Source: Ctenosaura bakeri
Lineage: Eukaryota > Chordata > Lepidosauria > Squamata > Iguanidae
Assembly (NCBI GenBank): GCA_948474755.1
Contig: CAOLHI010001013.1
Coordinates: 496,001-560,000 of the forward strand
DNA: 64,000 nt
Direction of reading: 5' to 3'
Part shown: positions 33,037 through 44,440 of the stretch, piece after piece
Layout: every line of letters begins with the position of its first letter
Position numbering within the stretch: the stretch's first letter is position 1
The notes under the pieces: model-generated
Database searches by the model: none
What the model was told of the DNA's origin: nothing
What the model saw: the letters and a program-made list of their open reading frames with translations, nothing else
Position numbers and translations under genes: made by a program

Positions 33037-33251
33037 TATTATGAGCAATAGCAAAATACTTTTGTGAAAAATTAGATTTCTTTATTTTGATGCTGAACAA
33101 TTCAGTTGTAGGAAGGCCTGCAGAGAGTACTGGCATAAACACATTCTGGCTTGCATCCTATTTCTAATGGGAATCTGGTGGTTCAACTGGCCTGGAAGCC
33201 TCTCTCCCTCCCTCCATCCCTCCTTCTGTCTCTCATACATGTGCACACACA
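33037..33251. other. Unassigned
   Basis: No repeat is recognised before the MITE at 33252. It ends in a (CTCC)/(AC)-rich patch at about 33200-33251. Confidence 0.35.
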
Positions 33252-33718
33252 GGCCCTTTTCACACACAGAGGAAGCCACGCCCGAAAACACGCCAAAACG
33301 GAGCTTACCTGGAGCCGTCGCAACGTGGAGCAGCGCGAGTTCGCTGCTCCACACGCGGTGGCGTCCTGCTGAGTCCTGCAGCGTCCAAAATGGTGGTTTC
33401 CGGCTGGCAGAGGCTCTCCGCCAACCGGAGAAGCTCGCCAGCCGGAAGCCCACCCCCCGGCCGGTCTGCAGGCGCGCACTTGCACGCACCTGCAAATCCA
33501 CACTGGGCACTGCAACGGGGCTGCACGCCCCGTGCCTTTTAAAAACCACTTGAAAAGTGGTTTTCAAAAAGCATGCAGTGCCGCCACTTCCGGTCACCCC
33601 TGCGCAGATTGGGGTGTGAAACTACACAAAAGTAGTCCGCCCCAATCTACGTTACGGTGTAGACGACCTCCGTCAGAGGTCGTTCTACACCGTTTTTTAA
33701 CCCCGTGTGGAAAGGGCC
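33252..33718. mobile_element. GC-rich MITE, 467 bp
   Basis: Starts GGCCCTTTTCACACACAGAG and ends CCGTGTGGAAAGGGCC. ACA lies on both sides, but within an AC-rich context. Nearly the same layout and orientation as 40775-41246 (ccaaaatgg, ctggcagaggctctcc, gaagctcgccagccgg), and inverse to 17411-17896. A cttacctgg motif 55 bases inside the left end is a splice-donor consensus on the minus strand. Frames up to 171 codons here are chance. Confidence 0.85.
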
Positions 33719-33813
33719 ACACATATGAATATGTCACTTAGTGACAGACCAGGGTGAGAAACTTGAAGCCTTTCAGGTCTTGTGGGACTACACCTCACTG
33801 CAACACTAGTCAG

Positions 33814-34062
33814 TTGTTGTTGGTGGTGCTGCTGTGTGCCTTCTGGTCATTTCTGACTTACTGCGACCCTAAGGCGAGCCTATCACAGGATTTTCTTGAC
33901 AGAATTTGTTCAGAGAGGTTTTTGCCATTGCTTTCCTCTGAGCTTGAGAAAGTGTGACTTGCCCAAGATCACCCAGTAGGTTTTCTATGGCTAAGAAGGG
34001 ATGCAAACCCTGGTGTCCAGAGTCATAGTCCAACATTCAAACCACTACACTGTGCTGGCTCC
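33814..34062 (-). mobile_element. S1 SINE, minus strand, full length
   Basis: Read from 34062 down: gagccagcacagtgtagtgg, ttgaatgttggactatgac, gtttgcatcccttcttagcc, aagtcacactttctcaagct, ggcaaaaacctctctgaac, tcaagaaaatcctgtgatag, gtcagaaatgaccagaagg and (AAC)n. It is a good reference for the family consensus. Confidence 0.85.
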
Positions 34063-34083
34063 GTGAATTGTAAACATTTGTCC

Positions 34084-34172
34084 AGAAATTTGCAGTCCCA
34101 GGATTCCGTGGGATGTTGCCATGGCAGTTAAAGAGAAACACAGCAGTACAATTTCATAGTGTGAATGGGCCC
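34084..34172. mobile_element. Right half of a hairpin MITE variant
   Basis: aatttgcagtcccaggattc, ggatgttgccatggcagtta, then catagtgtgaatgggccc. The ccatggcagttaaag arm variant is also found at 57241 and 60565. Confidence 0.6.
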
Positions 34173-35099
34173 ATAGTCATGAGTTTCTCTATACATACAG
34201 GAGCTGTTCCTCAAGTGACAGATTCCTATTCTACCACCAGAGATTAACTTGAAGCCTTTCTAGCCTCGCAGAAACCTGCCAAAGCTTGTACTCCACTGGC
34301 TTTCCCATGTCGTAACAAGGGACAGAATAGGATTTTGTGAGGAAAATAAATAAAGAATAAATTTACTATGCTGGTAGCTTTATGTTTTTGAGGTCTGTTG
34401 GCCACCTCCCCGCATCAAAACAAATCTTCAATCCATATTTCAGCGTAGGCCAGATATTATAGTACAACTTTTGGAGTGACTTTTTCCCCCTTCATTTTGT
34501 AGAATAGGTACTTTTGAGGTGGCATTAAAATGGACAGAATATATGTTGCAATGGTTCGACTGCTGAGAAGTAAGAAATGTCACCTTGACTGCTGTACTGG
34601 TTGATTGCTGCTATGGCCCCTGACCCATTGCAGCTTGAGGAAAATTACAGTATTGGAACCTATTAAAATTGAAGCAGTATAGTTAAAAATATTGAGCATT
34701 CCATTTAGAAATATTTTTTATCAGACTAGAGGAAGGGAAAGTCTGTACAATGGCATTGGCTAAATCATTGTAATGCCTTCTTTAGTCCCTTTGTACTACT
34801 TAACCGGCAATAAATTAGCACAAAATTGGCAGCAGTTGGAAATAAAGTTTTAACACCCCGAATAAATGCTATAGTGATTGATAAGTGGTGGTGGACTCAA
34901 ATTAGGCTTTTAGCAATAAAAAATGCCCCTAACACATTGGTACCTAATTACCTGTAGTAATGGAGAAGCTACTCTGAGTTCAGTGCACAAAAGATGTAAT
35001 AACATTCAGGAAGACAGGACAGGAGTTTTAGCTTGACATCATCATCTATAGTTGGCTTTCATTAAGGTTGGTTTGCACAGCTTTTAATTTACCCCAGCA
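34173..35099. other. No gene; unique-looking AT-rich sequence at 34780-34970
   Basis: 34780-34970 (gcaataaattagcacaaaat, gtgattgataagtgg, acctaattacctgtag) has homeodomain-type cores and no repeat signature, so it is a possible conserved non-coding element. The rest is unassigned. Confidence 0.3.
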
Positions 35100-35648
35100 A
35101 AGTTTATACACCTATTATTATTATTATTACTACTACTATGATTTTAGTTGATATTCCACCATTCTCCCAACAGTGGGACTCAAGGCAGCTAACAACATTA
35201 AAACAGTACAAATTAAATCATTCATGAAAATATAAATATAAAGTAGAAAAAAACCAATTAAACCATTTATAAAGATAAAATATTACATACTAAAAATATT
35301 AAATACATTAAAATACATTTAAAAACTATACTAACCTTAAAACAGATTTGCACAGCATCGAGAACCCAAACCCAATCAATTTATAAAAGCCTGACAGCAC
35401 AAAAATGTCTTAACTTGCCGTTGGAAGGAAAGTAAGGATGGGGCCACCCTGGCCTCTGTAGGAAATGAGTTCCAAAGTCTGGGAGTAGCCACTGCTACTT
35501 CTCCCTTGTTTCTACAAAAGCCACCTGAGAAGGTGGTGGGACAGAGAGAAGAGTCTCTCCAGATGATCATAAGAGTTCTAGTAGGCTCATAAGGAGGGGG
35601 GGGATACAAACTTGTGCCCAAGCTGTATACAACTGGAAGCGTCTAGCT
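35100..35648 (-). mobile_element. L2-type LINE 3' end, minus strand
   Basis: Minus-strand translation gives PRLWNSFPTEARVAPSLLSF, then RQVKTFLCCQAF, the L2 terminal domain. The 3' UTR continues to 35109 with ttgatattccaccattctcc and aggcagctaacaac on the plus strand and ends in an (ATT)n run. Confidence 0.8.
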
Positions 35649-35649
35649 A

Positions 35650-35772
35650 GAGCTTTGAAAAGTTCCCCCCTTTTTTTTTTGATAACAGCTCTCAGAATCC
35701 CCCATTTATCACTGATAGCCAGAGGATTTGGGGAGTTGTCTTCCCTAAAAGTAACTTTTCTAAGTTCTTCTG
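35650..35772. repeat. Small palindromic repeat
   Basis: ataacagctctcagaatccc and ggatttggggagttgtcttc are degenerate inverted partners, with aaagtaacttttctaagttc at the right. It separates two L2 3' ends. Confidence 0.45.
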
Positions 35773-35794
35773 AAGAGGGCAGTTGGCTAGCTCT

Positions 35795-36425
35795 ACTCAT
35801 ATTATTATTAGTATTACTAGTATTATCATTCTGCCTTTCTCCTGATAATGGGATTTGAGGCAGCTAACATATTCAGAACAATGCAAATGAAAAACAATAC
35901 AAAACATTCATAAAAGTATAAATATAAGATTTGAAATTTTTTTTGACAATTTATGAAGTTAAAAACACTACACATTAAAAATATTAAAAAGCATTGAAAG
36001 ATATATGAACCTTAAAAACAGAAATGCAGAACATTAAAAGCCCAGTCCTAGCCAGTTTTGTAAAGGTATGATGGAAGAAAAATGTTTTGACCTGCAGTTG
36101 GAAGGAGAGTAAGGATGGGTCTATCTTGCTCTCTCTAGGAAAGGAGTTCCAAAGTATGGGAGCAGGCACCGAGAAGGTTCTCTTCCTTGATCCCACCATA
36201 TGAGCCTGAGAAGGTGGTGGGACATAGAGGAGGGTCTCTCCAGATAATCTTAGAGCTCTACTGGGCTCATAAACAGAGATATGGTCCTTCAAATGACCTG
36301 GACCCATGCTGTAGAGGGCTCTATAGGTCAAAAACAGCACTTTGAATTGTGCCTGGAAATGGACCAGCAGCCAATGGAGCTGTTTCAACAACATAGTTGT
36401 GTGCTCCCTGTAGCCAGCCCCAGTT
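35795..36425 (-). mobile_element. L2-type LINE 3' end, minus strand, second copy
   Basis: An open stretch at 35984-36394 encodes HWLLVHFQAQFKVLFLTYRA, a YEPSRALRLSGETLL segment, APILWNSFPRESKIDPSLLS and FQLQVKTFFFHHTF: the L2 reverse-transcriptase C-terminus, relatively well preserved. The 3' UTR reaches about 35800. Same subfamily and orientation as 35100-35648. Confidence 0.85.
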
Positions 36426-36517
36426 AATGCACTGTCATATGGTATGTAGGCTTCAGTTATTTGTATAAGTTTGCTTCCCTCTATGAATTTTGGCTTTAAT
36501 CCTGGCTTGGCTTTTTG

Positions 36518-36568
36518 GGCCTTTTTTTGTTTTTTGTTTTTGTTTGTGTGGTTTTTTTGGGGTTTTTT
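36518..36568. repeat. T/G-rich low-complexity run
   Basis: Irregular (T)n with single G or GTG interruptions. Confidence 0.7.
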
Positions 36569-36744
36569 GCATAAGCATGCTCCAAACCTAAATGCACAGA
36601 ATTGCCATGATGCTTAGTGACAATGTTGACAAAATCCTATGATCAGTAATTGGCACAAGCTTGTTCTGTTCGGGTTACGAGGTAACCTAGGGATGACCCC
36701 TTGTGATGTCACAGGATGTAAACCTTGGTGATGTTACAAAGATG

Positions 36745-37200
36745 ATGTTATTATTTATGATTTTATTCATTTATGTCTCACATTTTCTACAATAATGGTA
36801 CTGAAGGGAACCTACCAATCATTAAAATCGGTATAGATTAAAAACATATGAAAACATCAGTATGTACTTAAATAACATAATCTATGGGGCTTAAATTGAT
36901 TTAAAGTTCATTAAAAGACAATATAAAACATCAACAAAACAGCCAAAGCTCCTCTATGAAATAGGAAAGTCTTCACCTGCTGGTGCAAGGAGAGCAAGAG
37001 TAAGCCATCCAAGGCTCCATAGAGAGAGAGTTCTAAAGTCTGGGAGCAGCCACAGAAAAGGCCCTTTCCTACATTCCAACCAAATAATGCTGTGAAGGTG
37101 GGAGAAGAATGAGAAGGGTTGCTCCCAAAGATCTTAGTGCTGAAACAAGCTCATATATAGAGTTATGGTCCTTCAAGTACAAAAGTCAGTCCCTGGTAGT
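36745..37200 (-). mobile_element. L2-type LINE 3' end, minus strand, third copy
   Basis: Plus-strand text attcatttatgtctcacatt and ctgaagggaacctaccaatc is the 3' UTR in reverse. The decayed coding end includes gttctaaagtctgggagcag (reverse of the APxLWNxLP codons) and ctatatatagagttatggtcc-like sequence. No intact frame. Confidence 0.65.
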
Positions 37201-39045
37201 GCCATTAAGCAGGATACATTAAGCATCAACCACAGTTGCACAGAGTATTCTGTTCAAGTTAAACACCACCAAATCTAAGAAATGAAGAATACACATGTAT
37301 ATACACTTTTCAAAGCATAGCTCTCACCCAGAGATTCCTCCCCACTTGCCCTAAGGACTAGGGAAGAAGGGCCAGGCTCTGAGACCTGGACAACCCTAGT
37401 TCCATTCAACTTCCTTTCCACTATGTACCTTTTATAAAGAGATTGCTATGTCAAAAACAGTGGTGGAGGTTGAAGTGTGGGGGTGGGTGGAAGGGAGGCG
37501 TGGCCATGGGGTGTGGGGTGTGGCCATGGTGCATAGGGGCATGGCTACAAGCTAGGACTCCCCAAAAACATTCCTGTGGGGGCAAACTGCCCCCATCGCC
37601 CCCCTCCCGTCGCTATGTGACTGATCAAAAATGCATGTTGAATGTATTTCAATTTTGTACCTAAAAAACTGAGGTGTTCAGTTTGCAGAGTTTCAACTTA
37701 GCAAAACTGACACATGGTGAATGGTAGTGTCTCCTCTGAATACTGGGCTGAAACTATGGTGGAGGGGAGAGGGAGTCCCATTCATGCTGCTGTTTGCTGA
37801 TTTCCTGGCTAGCTTCCAGAGAAATCTATTCACTGACTGAATTGCTTAATGAGGAAGAAGGAAGACATTGTGAGGAGCACTGTCTCTAGTGAATTGTTTC
37901 TGGACCTGGTGGCTTAGCTATTTAGCTAAGGAAATAAAAGGTCTCTAAAAAAGGTAAAATAAGATAAACTTGCTCGGTAAAGATGTTTTCTGCCATACAT
38001 TTTCCCCTTCAGAAATTAGGCCAAGGAGGGCCATGCTTACTGTCCAAGGCTGACCCTATCATAAGACAGTGACATGGCAGCCTCAGGTAGCAGATTTTGA
38101 TAAGGCAGCAAATTGGTCATTATTTACTGTGCTGTTATTGCATTTTTACTACCAAGGATTGGGAGGGGTATTTGTGGGATTTTCTGCCTTATTAGCCCAA
38201 ATAATTTGGCTGTTTTTCAGTGCTATGCACCTTGACTTGGATGAGTTGGCAGGGCTTGTGTGCCAGTAGCCATTCTACCTTTGGCAGCAAAACGTCTTGA
38301 TACCTCTCCAATAACATCTGGAAGTAATGTTTCCCCACAAAGAAGTAGCATACCCAATTCTTAACCAGTATGGTGGCTAATGTCACAACTTTAAATACAC
38401 TGCATGTAACAAGAGTGGCTGTGACTCGTGTGCCTCATACCCTACAGTGTTGGCAAAAATAGCACTGCTTGTCCTCGTATTCCAACAGTCTCTGTGCTTC
38501 ATCCTTAACCATTACTTATTGCCACCATTAATTTGGCACCCAGCTGCTCCTAGGATCAGGCCATCAGTCCCACTGACATAAATGAGTTTAATTTGGCACT
38601 CCCTTACATTTAATTTTGTATTCGTTAATTTTTATTATCCATGCACTTATCCTCTGAATACTTTGGCTGGGATCCAGAGAGCTACTTTAAGTGTATGGAA
38701 GGACTTGAGTATACCCAGTGGGATATTTGACTTACATTTTTCAAAAGAGGTCATCATGCCCAATCAAAGTCTCCTTCTGGAAACCCCTGCAATTTGTGAT
38801 GTAGCAAAAGGAGCTACTATTTGCCACATTTAACTAAATTTCAAAAACCTTGGGGCAGATGAGATGTGTTGTGTGGCTCTTTGTTCTTGAGATTTATTTT
38901 ATTGGTGTTTCTATATGTTCTTGTGCACTTCGAACAACCGACTGTTATCACGAGGAAGGCTAAGAGATCTAGAAAAGAGAAAAAAATGCATATGTAGAAT
39001 ATTCAAAATAAAGGCAAGAAGAACGAGTCAGAGTGAGAATCATGG
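37201..39045. other. No gene recognised; G-rich patch at 37455-37600
   Basis: 37470-37545 is unusually G-rich on the plus strand (gtgggggtgggtggaaggga and gtggccatgg repeated), followed by a C-rich run. The rest is AT-rich. Frames of 66-83 codons (38069, 38192, 38582) lack recognisable domains. Confidence 0.35.
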
Positions 39046-39156
39046 GGCCTTCCAGATATTGTTGGACAGCAAATCCCAGGCTTCCTCACTACTGGCTGGA
39101 TAAGACTGCTGGCACTTGCAGTGTAACAATATCTGAAGGGCCACATGATCCCCACC
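39046..39156. mobile_element. Palindromic MITE
   Basis: ggggccttccagatattgtt on the left and aacaatatctgaagggccac on the right are inverted partners enclosing about 70 bp. Degenerate relatives lie at 21010-21105 and 57690-57770. Confidence 0.65.
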
Positions 39157-40075
39157 CATGAACTACACACAAACACAAAATCTAATTCAAATTAATAGTT
39201 CATAAAGCCTGGGGAAATAAGCTTTTTTGTATAAAGATGCCAATGTCAATACCAACTTGGCCCCCCTGAGGTGAACACTGCACAGGCAAGGAGTCACCAC
39301 TAAAAAGGTTGTGTCTCTACCTACCTCAAGACAGATCGGGGGCGGGGGACAAGGAAAGTTTGCAATGAAAATCTCAGTGGATGGGCAGATTGATATGGGA
39401 GCAGGCAGTTTAACAGTGATTTGAGTTCTAATCAATCTAGGGTTGTACAAGATAAAACCAGGAACTGAAACTGAGCTTGGAAGCATAGTGGGAACAAGGC
39501 TGGCCCATGACATTATACGATCTGCTCCCTGCAACCCCACCTTTTGCTTCTCACTAGCATTGATCTGTCATCTGTTTCTCTCCCCATTTTGTCATGTCAT
39601 CCATCATGCTAGCACCATTCTCCTAGGATCTCCAAGACCATATTGCTGCTCCACCTGTTTGTTGCGCTCACAGGAAGAGATCTTCCTATGGAGTGTGTCA
39701 TTGTGGGTGAGGTCACTGCGGCAAGTCGTCCATAGCACTGCTACAATGCTGTGATGGCAGCAAATTCTGTTTGAAGTTCAACAGAGTCATGATGTAGTAT
39801 TTGCCACCTGTTCCATAGTGTTGTTCTTTAATGGTGGCATCTGCAGTGTTTCATATGTTGCTGATATGTGACAGCAGTTGCAGTGTAGAGTAGTGGGAGT
39901 GGTGATAGAAGAAATGAGCAGTGCTGTCTGTCCATCCTCTCTTCATGATATACTACCTGAGCAACTTGGATCATTGTGCCTCATAGTAGGACAAGGCTTG
40001 CCACCTGGTTTCTATTAGCAATGCATATAACGTTGGCATGTTGAATTCCCTGCAGTTTTCAAACTGGCTACTGTC
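39157..40075. other. No gene recognised
   Basis: Two overlapping opposite-strand frames (117 codons minus at 39187-39540; 103 codons plus at 39443-39754) look like chance. No family similarity is seen and no repeat is assigned. Confidence 0.35.
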
Positions 40076-40292
40076 TGTTGTTATGTGCCTTCAAGTTGAC
40101 TCTGACTTATGACACCCCTATCCTAAGGTTTTCTTATCAAGATTTGTTCAGAGAGCGTTTACCATTGCTTTCCTCCTAGACTGAGAGACTATGAGTTGCC
40201 CAAAGTCACCCAATGGGGTTCCATGTTTGAAAGGAGATTTGAACCCTGGTATTTTGTGATCCTAGTGAAATAGTTACATGACTATACTATGT
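40076..40292 (-). mobile_element. S1 SINE, minus strand
   Basis: ttgttatgtgccttcaagtt (tail), ggttttcttatcaagatttg, gcccaaagtcacccaatggg and gatttgaaccctggtatttt follow the S1 order in reverse. The tRNA head is degenerate. Confidence 0.8.
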
Positions 40293-40711
40293 TGAATTTT
40301 TAATTTTTGTGTGTCTTTTTCAGATTAATCAGATATTGTTTCCCACTAAAGGTACTTAGAAATGAAGTTTTTAAATAAACAGTAATGGGTTACATTTACA
40401 GAAACCAGAGCAAGGCTCCTTATCTTTAAAGTTCAGTGCTCTGGCAAATAAGTTTGGAATATTTTAAATATGCAGGATTCTAAAATAAATATTCTACTGC
40501 TAGATTTGTGGGGGCGGGGATTAAAAGCAAAGTTTTAAAAATACTGGTAAGGTGTGCACCTCTGAGAAGGGACAAGATGAATATAGTAACTTGTAATTTC
40601 TTGCTGAGGAGAAGCTATAATGGATTTTCCCTCAGCTTTACTATACTTGAAATTTCTCACAGCAAAAGAAATAAGCAATGGGTTTGGGATGCAACCCTTC
40701 AGGAAGATAGA

Positions 40712-41355
40712 CATACCCTCCAACATTTCACAGATGAAAACTGGGACAGATGTGAGTGACCAAGCAACATCATTGGCCCTTTCCACACACAGAGGAAGAA
40801 ACGGACGAAAACACGCTAGGACGGACCTTACCCGTCGCCGCGTGGAGCAGCGCATTTTCGCTACTCCACACTCGTCGGTGTCCTGCGGTGTCCTGCAGCG
40901 TCCAAAATGGCGGCTTATGACTGGCAGAGGCTCTCCACCAACCAGAGAAGCTCGCCAGCCGGAAGCCTGCCCCCTGGCAGGTCTGCAGGCACGCCCTTGC
41001 GCACGCCTGCAAATCTACACTGGGTGCTGCGACGTGGCTGCACGCGGCTGCACACCCCGTGCCTTTTAAAAACCTCATGAAAAGTGGTTTTTAAAAAGCA
41101 TGCAGCGCCACCACTTCCGGTCGCCCTAGCGCGGATTGGGGTGTGGAATTACACAAAAGTAGTCCACCCCAATCCATTTTACGGTGTAAATGACCTCCGT
41201 CAGAGGTTGCGCTACACCGTTTTATTACCCCCGTGTGGAAAGGACCTAAGTGTGGTCAAATATGGCAAAAGTTTTTGATGAGGAAGAATACACAAGGTAG
41301 GAGAAACTGCAGCAGTTTGCTTTTACCAGAGCCTACAGGGAAGGGTACTAGGCAT
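40712..41355. mobile_element. CATACCCTCCAAC-family MITE split by a GC-rich MITE
   Basis: Left piece 40712-40774 begins CATACCCTCCAACATTTC. The right piece resumes at 41247 with gtggtcaaatatggcaaaag, gatgaggaagaatac and gcagtttgcttttaccagag, and fades near 41355, so the right half of the element is missing. The inserted element is 40775-41246. Confidence 0.75.
40775..41246. mobile_element. GC-rich MITE, 472 bp, nested
   Basis: Starts GGCCCTTTCCACACACAGAG and ends CCGTGTGGAAAGGACC. It shares long blocks with 33252-33718. Flanks are ATT and TAA, which may be an eroded TTA duplication. Its minus strand carries an outward GGGTAAGG donor-like motif about 55 bases from its left end. Confidence 0.85.
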
Positions 41356-43159
41356 GGTGGAGCTATGCCAGATTCTTTTGTCTCCTATGCCAACATGTCT
41401 GCCCTTTGCAATTGGGCATAGTTGAAGCAATTCAGCAAGTGTTGTTATATTATCTGTACAGCTTTAACAAACTTCTAGGTAGATCTGATAATATTTACTC
41501 TTCCCTTAGGTTTTCTGACCTCATTAATCAAATTACTTTTAAGGTGTCAACATTTTGCATTTTAGCAGCTATATTTTTTGCTGTTGCATATAGCACAAAC
41601 ATCTTGAAATATTCTTGTACCTACAATTTGTCCTTATTTTATATCTACAGCGGGTAGTTTTAATGGCAATAAAGCCAGTCTCTCCCTCTCTCCCTCGTGA
41701 TCAGACAACTCTAGATTAATCTGGTAGCTTGTCATCTTGGAGAACTAGTTGTAGTAGTTTATACGCAGGGAACTATAAGAAGAGTATGGTGGGAAGAAAT
41801 GCTAGCTTATTTTTATACTTTACAGGGCATGTACCTTGGTGCCTACTAGTCATATCTGTCTACATTGCTATGAAATTAAGTTCTTCAGATTTTATTTTTG
41901 GTTCTCTTTTCAGTCCAAAATTTACACTGAATATTATGAAACTAGAGCGAGGACAGCTAGAGGGCACTGTGACTAAACATTTTGCTTTCTCTTATTTAAC
42001 ACACCGCAAGACTGTCCAGAATTTAGCAACAGCTTAGAAGCAATGGTAGCTTGAAACTATATTAGTGGAATCATCTGATCTATTGTTATTCAGGATGTGT
42101 GGGGAGGAATAATGAGGAGGAAACCAGGAAATAAAGTTTTGCTTTTCTCTTCTGGCAGAGCTTTCAAATGCAGAATTAAAAATTACATATAGGAACAATA
42201 TTGTTTTACCTGCCCAAAGAAGCCTCTGCAACAAATGAATATTTAGCACTGCCATCTGCAAGGGCTGAATGCTCCCATCCATTAATCATATTTGTCTAAT
42301 TATTTTTCCATATACGATAAATAATTGATAAGAAACAGCGGCACACATATGGCCTGAGCAGGCGTTTTGGAAATGTTAACAAGGAAGCAGATGGGATTTC
42401 TTGCTTGCTTCTGCCAAAAAGTTGAAGATAGTTTCTTAGGACAACTAAAGCAAGGGGAAACCTAAGTGTTTTGAGATGTCTATACCCACTGTGTCCTGTG
42501 CAGCAGGACTGGTTGCTTGGCTTCAGACAGTTATCAATTTTTAACTGTGAGATCCTATGCTTGAATGGCATGCAGGCTAATATAGCATTCATAGGGAATT
42601 TAGCAATTAAGTCCTTTAAAAGAGGGGCCCAGTACAGCGGAGCTGAAGAACCTATGTCTCTCCACATGCTGATGAGCTATGATTCACCAACATTAGGCTG
42701 ATCGTAACTGGAAACCAACAACATTGGAACAGGTCTCCCAGCCTCAAGGGAAGATACAGTGCAGTCCCTTTCATACTCAGCATTGTGTTCAAACTCCAAC
42801 CAAAGAAGCTCTCTCTCCATAAACCATCTGTCTTCAAGCCTACTGCACCACATTAGCACTGGATAATCTTATTTTGTCACCACATTCTTCATGCTTTACA
42901 GTTAACAATTATACTTTCCCTCCTAAGTTGAGAAAATCAAGTTAAATGAAAAATAATTTTTGATATGGTAGTGGAGATTTTGGATTTCTGTATGTGGAGC
43001 TCACTTGCAATCTCATAACAATGAAGGTTGTGTTATGAATCTCCCAAGCTTCCTTACAAACATCACTTATTGTTTGTGAGGTCCTCTTGAAAATTAATGG
43101 TATGTTAAGAGGTTCTTGAGATATCATGGTTAGAACAAAAAGGAATACAATGGCCTTTC
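41356..43159. other. No gene recognised
   Basis: AT-rich. 42280-42345 has clustered ATTA cores (ccattaatcat, gtctaattattt, ataaataattgat). Frames up to 123 codons (42296-42667 minus) have no recognisable domain. No repeat family is assigned. Confidence 0.35.
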
Positions 43160-43485
43160 AAGTTTTGCAAGGGTTCAGGGAGCAGAACCCTTGTGAAAGT
43201 TTAAAAAATGCAAATAACTCCCCCTGCCCAATGAGCACTCCCCTCTCCCATTCCCTTCCAGGATTTGCCTTTTCACCGGGTGTGCTTCCTTATCATGCAC
43301 CTGAGCAAAAGATGCAAATGGGAAGGGGCAGCCCCATGCCTGGAGAAAGTGTGCACATGTCTCCCATGCCATTCACTTGCATTTTGCCTGGGTGTGTGGA
43401 AGGAAGGCACACACAAAGGCAGGGGAATGGGATGAGGAAACTGAAGGAGAGAAAGGTCAAACCTGCAAATGTAGAGGGAGGACTG
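43160..43485. mobile_element. MITE of the CAGTRGTCCCTC family
   Basis: The right end gcaaatgtagagggaggactg followed by TA matches the terminus seen at 31221 in reverse. The left part has gaacccttgtgaaagtttaa, as in the 45361 copy's gcaagggtctt end. The 125-codon frame at 43126-43503 lies within this element and is not a gene. Confidence 0.5.
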
Positions 43486-43597
43486 TACATTTATCTCATC
43501 TGAGGGAATCTAAATTTTCAGGCTGTTATGTTGTTCAGAAACATTGTCAGGCTGATATGTATGTCCAAAAATACATACATGGAATCATAAAAAAGTA

Positions 43598-43801
43598 AGC
43601 ATAGTGTAATGGTTTGAGTACTGGCTTAGGACTTGGGAGGCCAAGGCTTGAATCACTGGGTCACCTTGGGTAAGTTACACACTCTCAGCCTCTGAGGAAG
43701 GCAATGGATAAACTATCCTAGAATCAGTCTCAGGAGAAAAAAAAATCTATGGTGAGTTCACCATAAACCAGAGTTGACTTGAAGGCATACAACTGAAACA
43801 A
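43598..43801 (+). mobile_element. S1 SINE, plus strand
   Basis: gcatagtgtaatggtttgag opens the head. gggtcaccttgggtaagtta, acactctcagcctctgagga, ggcaatggataaactatcc and the gagttgacttgaaggcatac tail follow in order. Confidence 0.85.
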
Positions 43802-44028
43802 GATTTATAACCCATATAATCAAAACTAATTGAAACTCCCTGTGAAACATGTGCTGGTTTAAACAACAGAAAGTCTTACAGCAGTTAGAAATGAATACAT
43901 TGTATTATGGTATAAGCTTTCATGTTTGGCTCATTTAAGGCAAGGGTGGCTGTACCCAGGAGGCCTGGAGGCAATCATGCAAGCACAGACCACATACCTA
44001 ACCAAAAGAAGTCAGAATTCCAGACCTA

Positions 44029-44440
44029 CGCCCTTTCCACACCTTACCTTTTTCCGCCACTGGGGTGCGGGCATTGTGCGAGCAGCCTCCGGCGAGAGGC
44101 TCTCACGTCCCTGCTGCTTCAGCTCTGCACGAGCTGCCTACTTGCACAAGAGCCCTGCCTTTTCCTTTCACAGTGCAGCCTGGGAATTTCCCAGGCTGCG
44201 CTGGGGCAGGAAGCGCGACTGCTGTGGCTTCAGAGGCTCCACACACCAGGTAAGTGTGTGTGGGGCCTGGGAGCAATGTGCGATCATGCACCATTTTTGG
44301 CTTCCAGCCCAAAATGAAAAGGTACGTGATCGGCACCTGCTGGCATCGCGCAATTGTGAGTGTGTTGTGCAGATCACTCCTCACAATCGCACGATGCTGC
44401 AGGTGCCCTTTCGCATAGTAAATGCCATGCAGAAAGGGCC
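44029..44440. mobile_element. Complete 412-bp MITE with CTA target duplication
   Basis: Starts cGCCCTTTCCACACCTTACC and ends CATGCAGAAAGGGCC. CTA lies on both sides (44026-44028 and 44441-44443). Moderately GC-rich. Contains a perfect CAGGTAAGT donor-like motif near 44248. Frames of 131 and 172 codons (43922-44444) read through this element and are not genes. Confidence 0.8.

Noticed and set aside
33082..33597. 171-codon minus-strand ORF
   Set aside because: Overlaps the GC-rich MITE 33252-33718. The paralogous MITE at 40775 has different frames, and there is no protein family resemblance.
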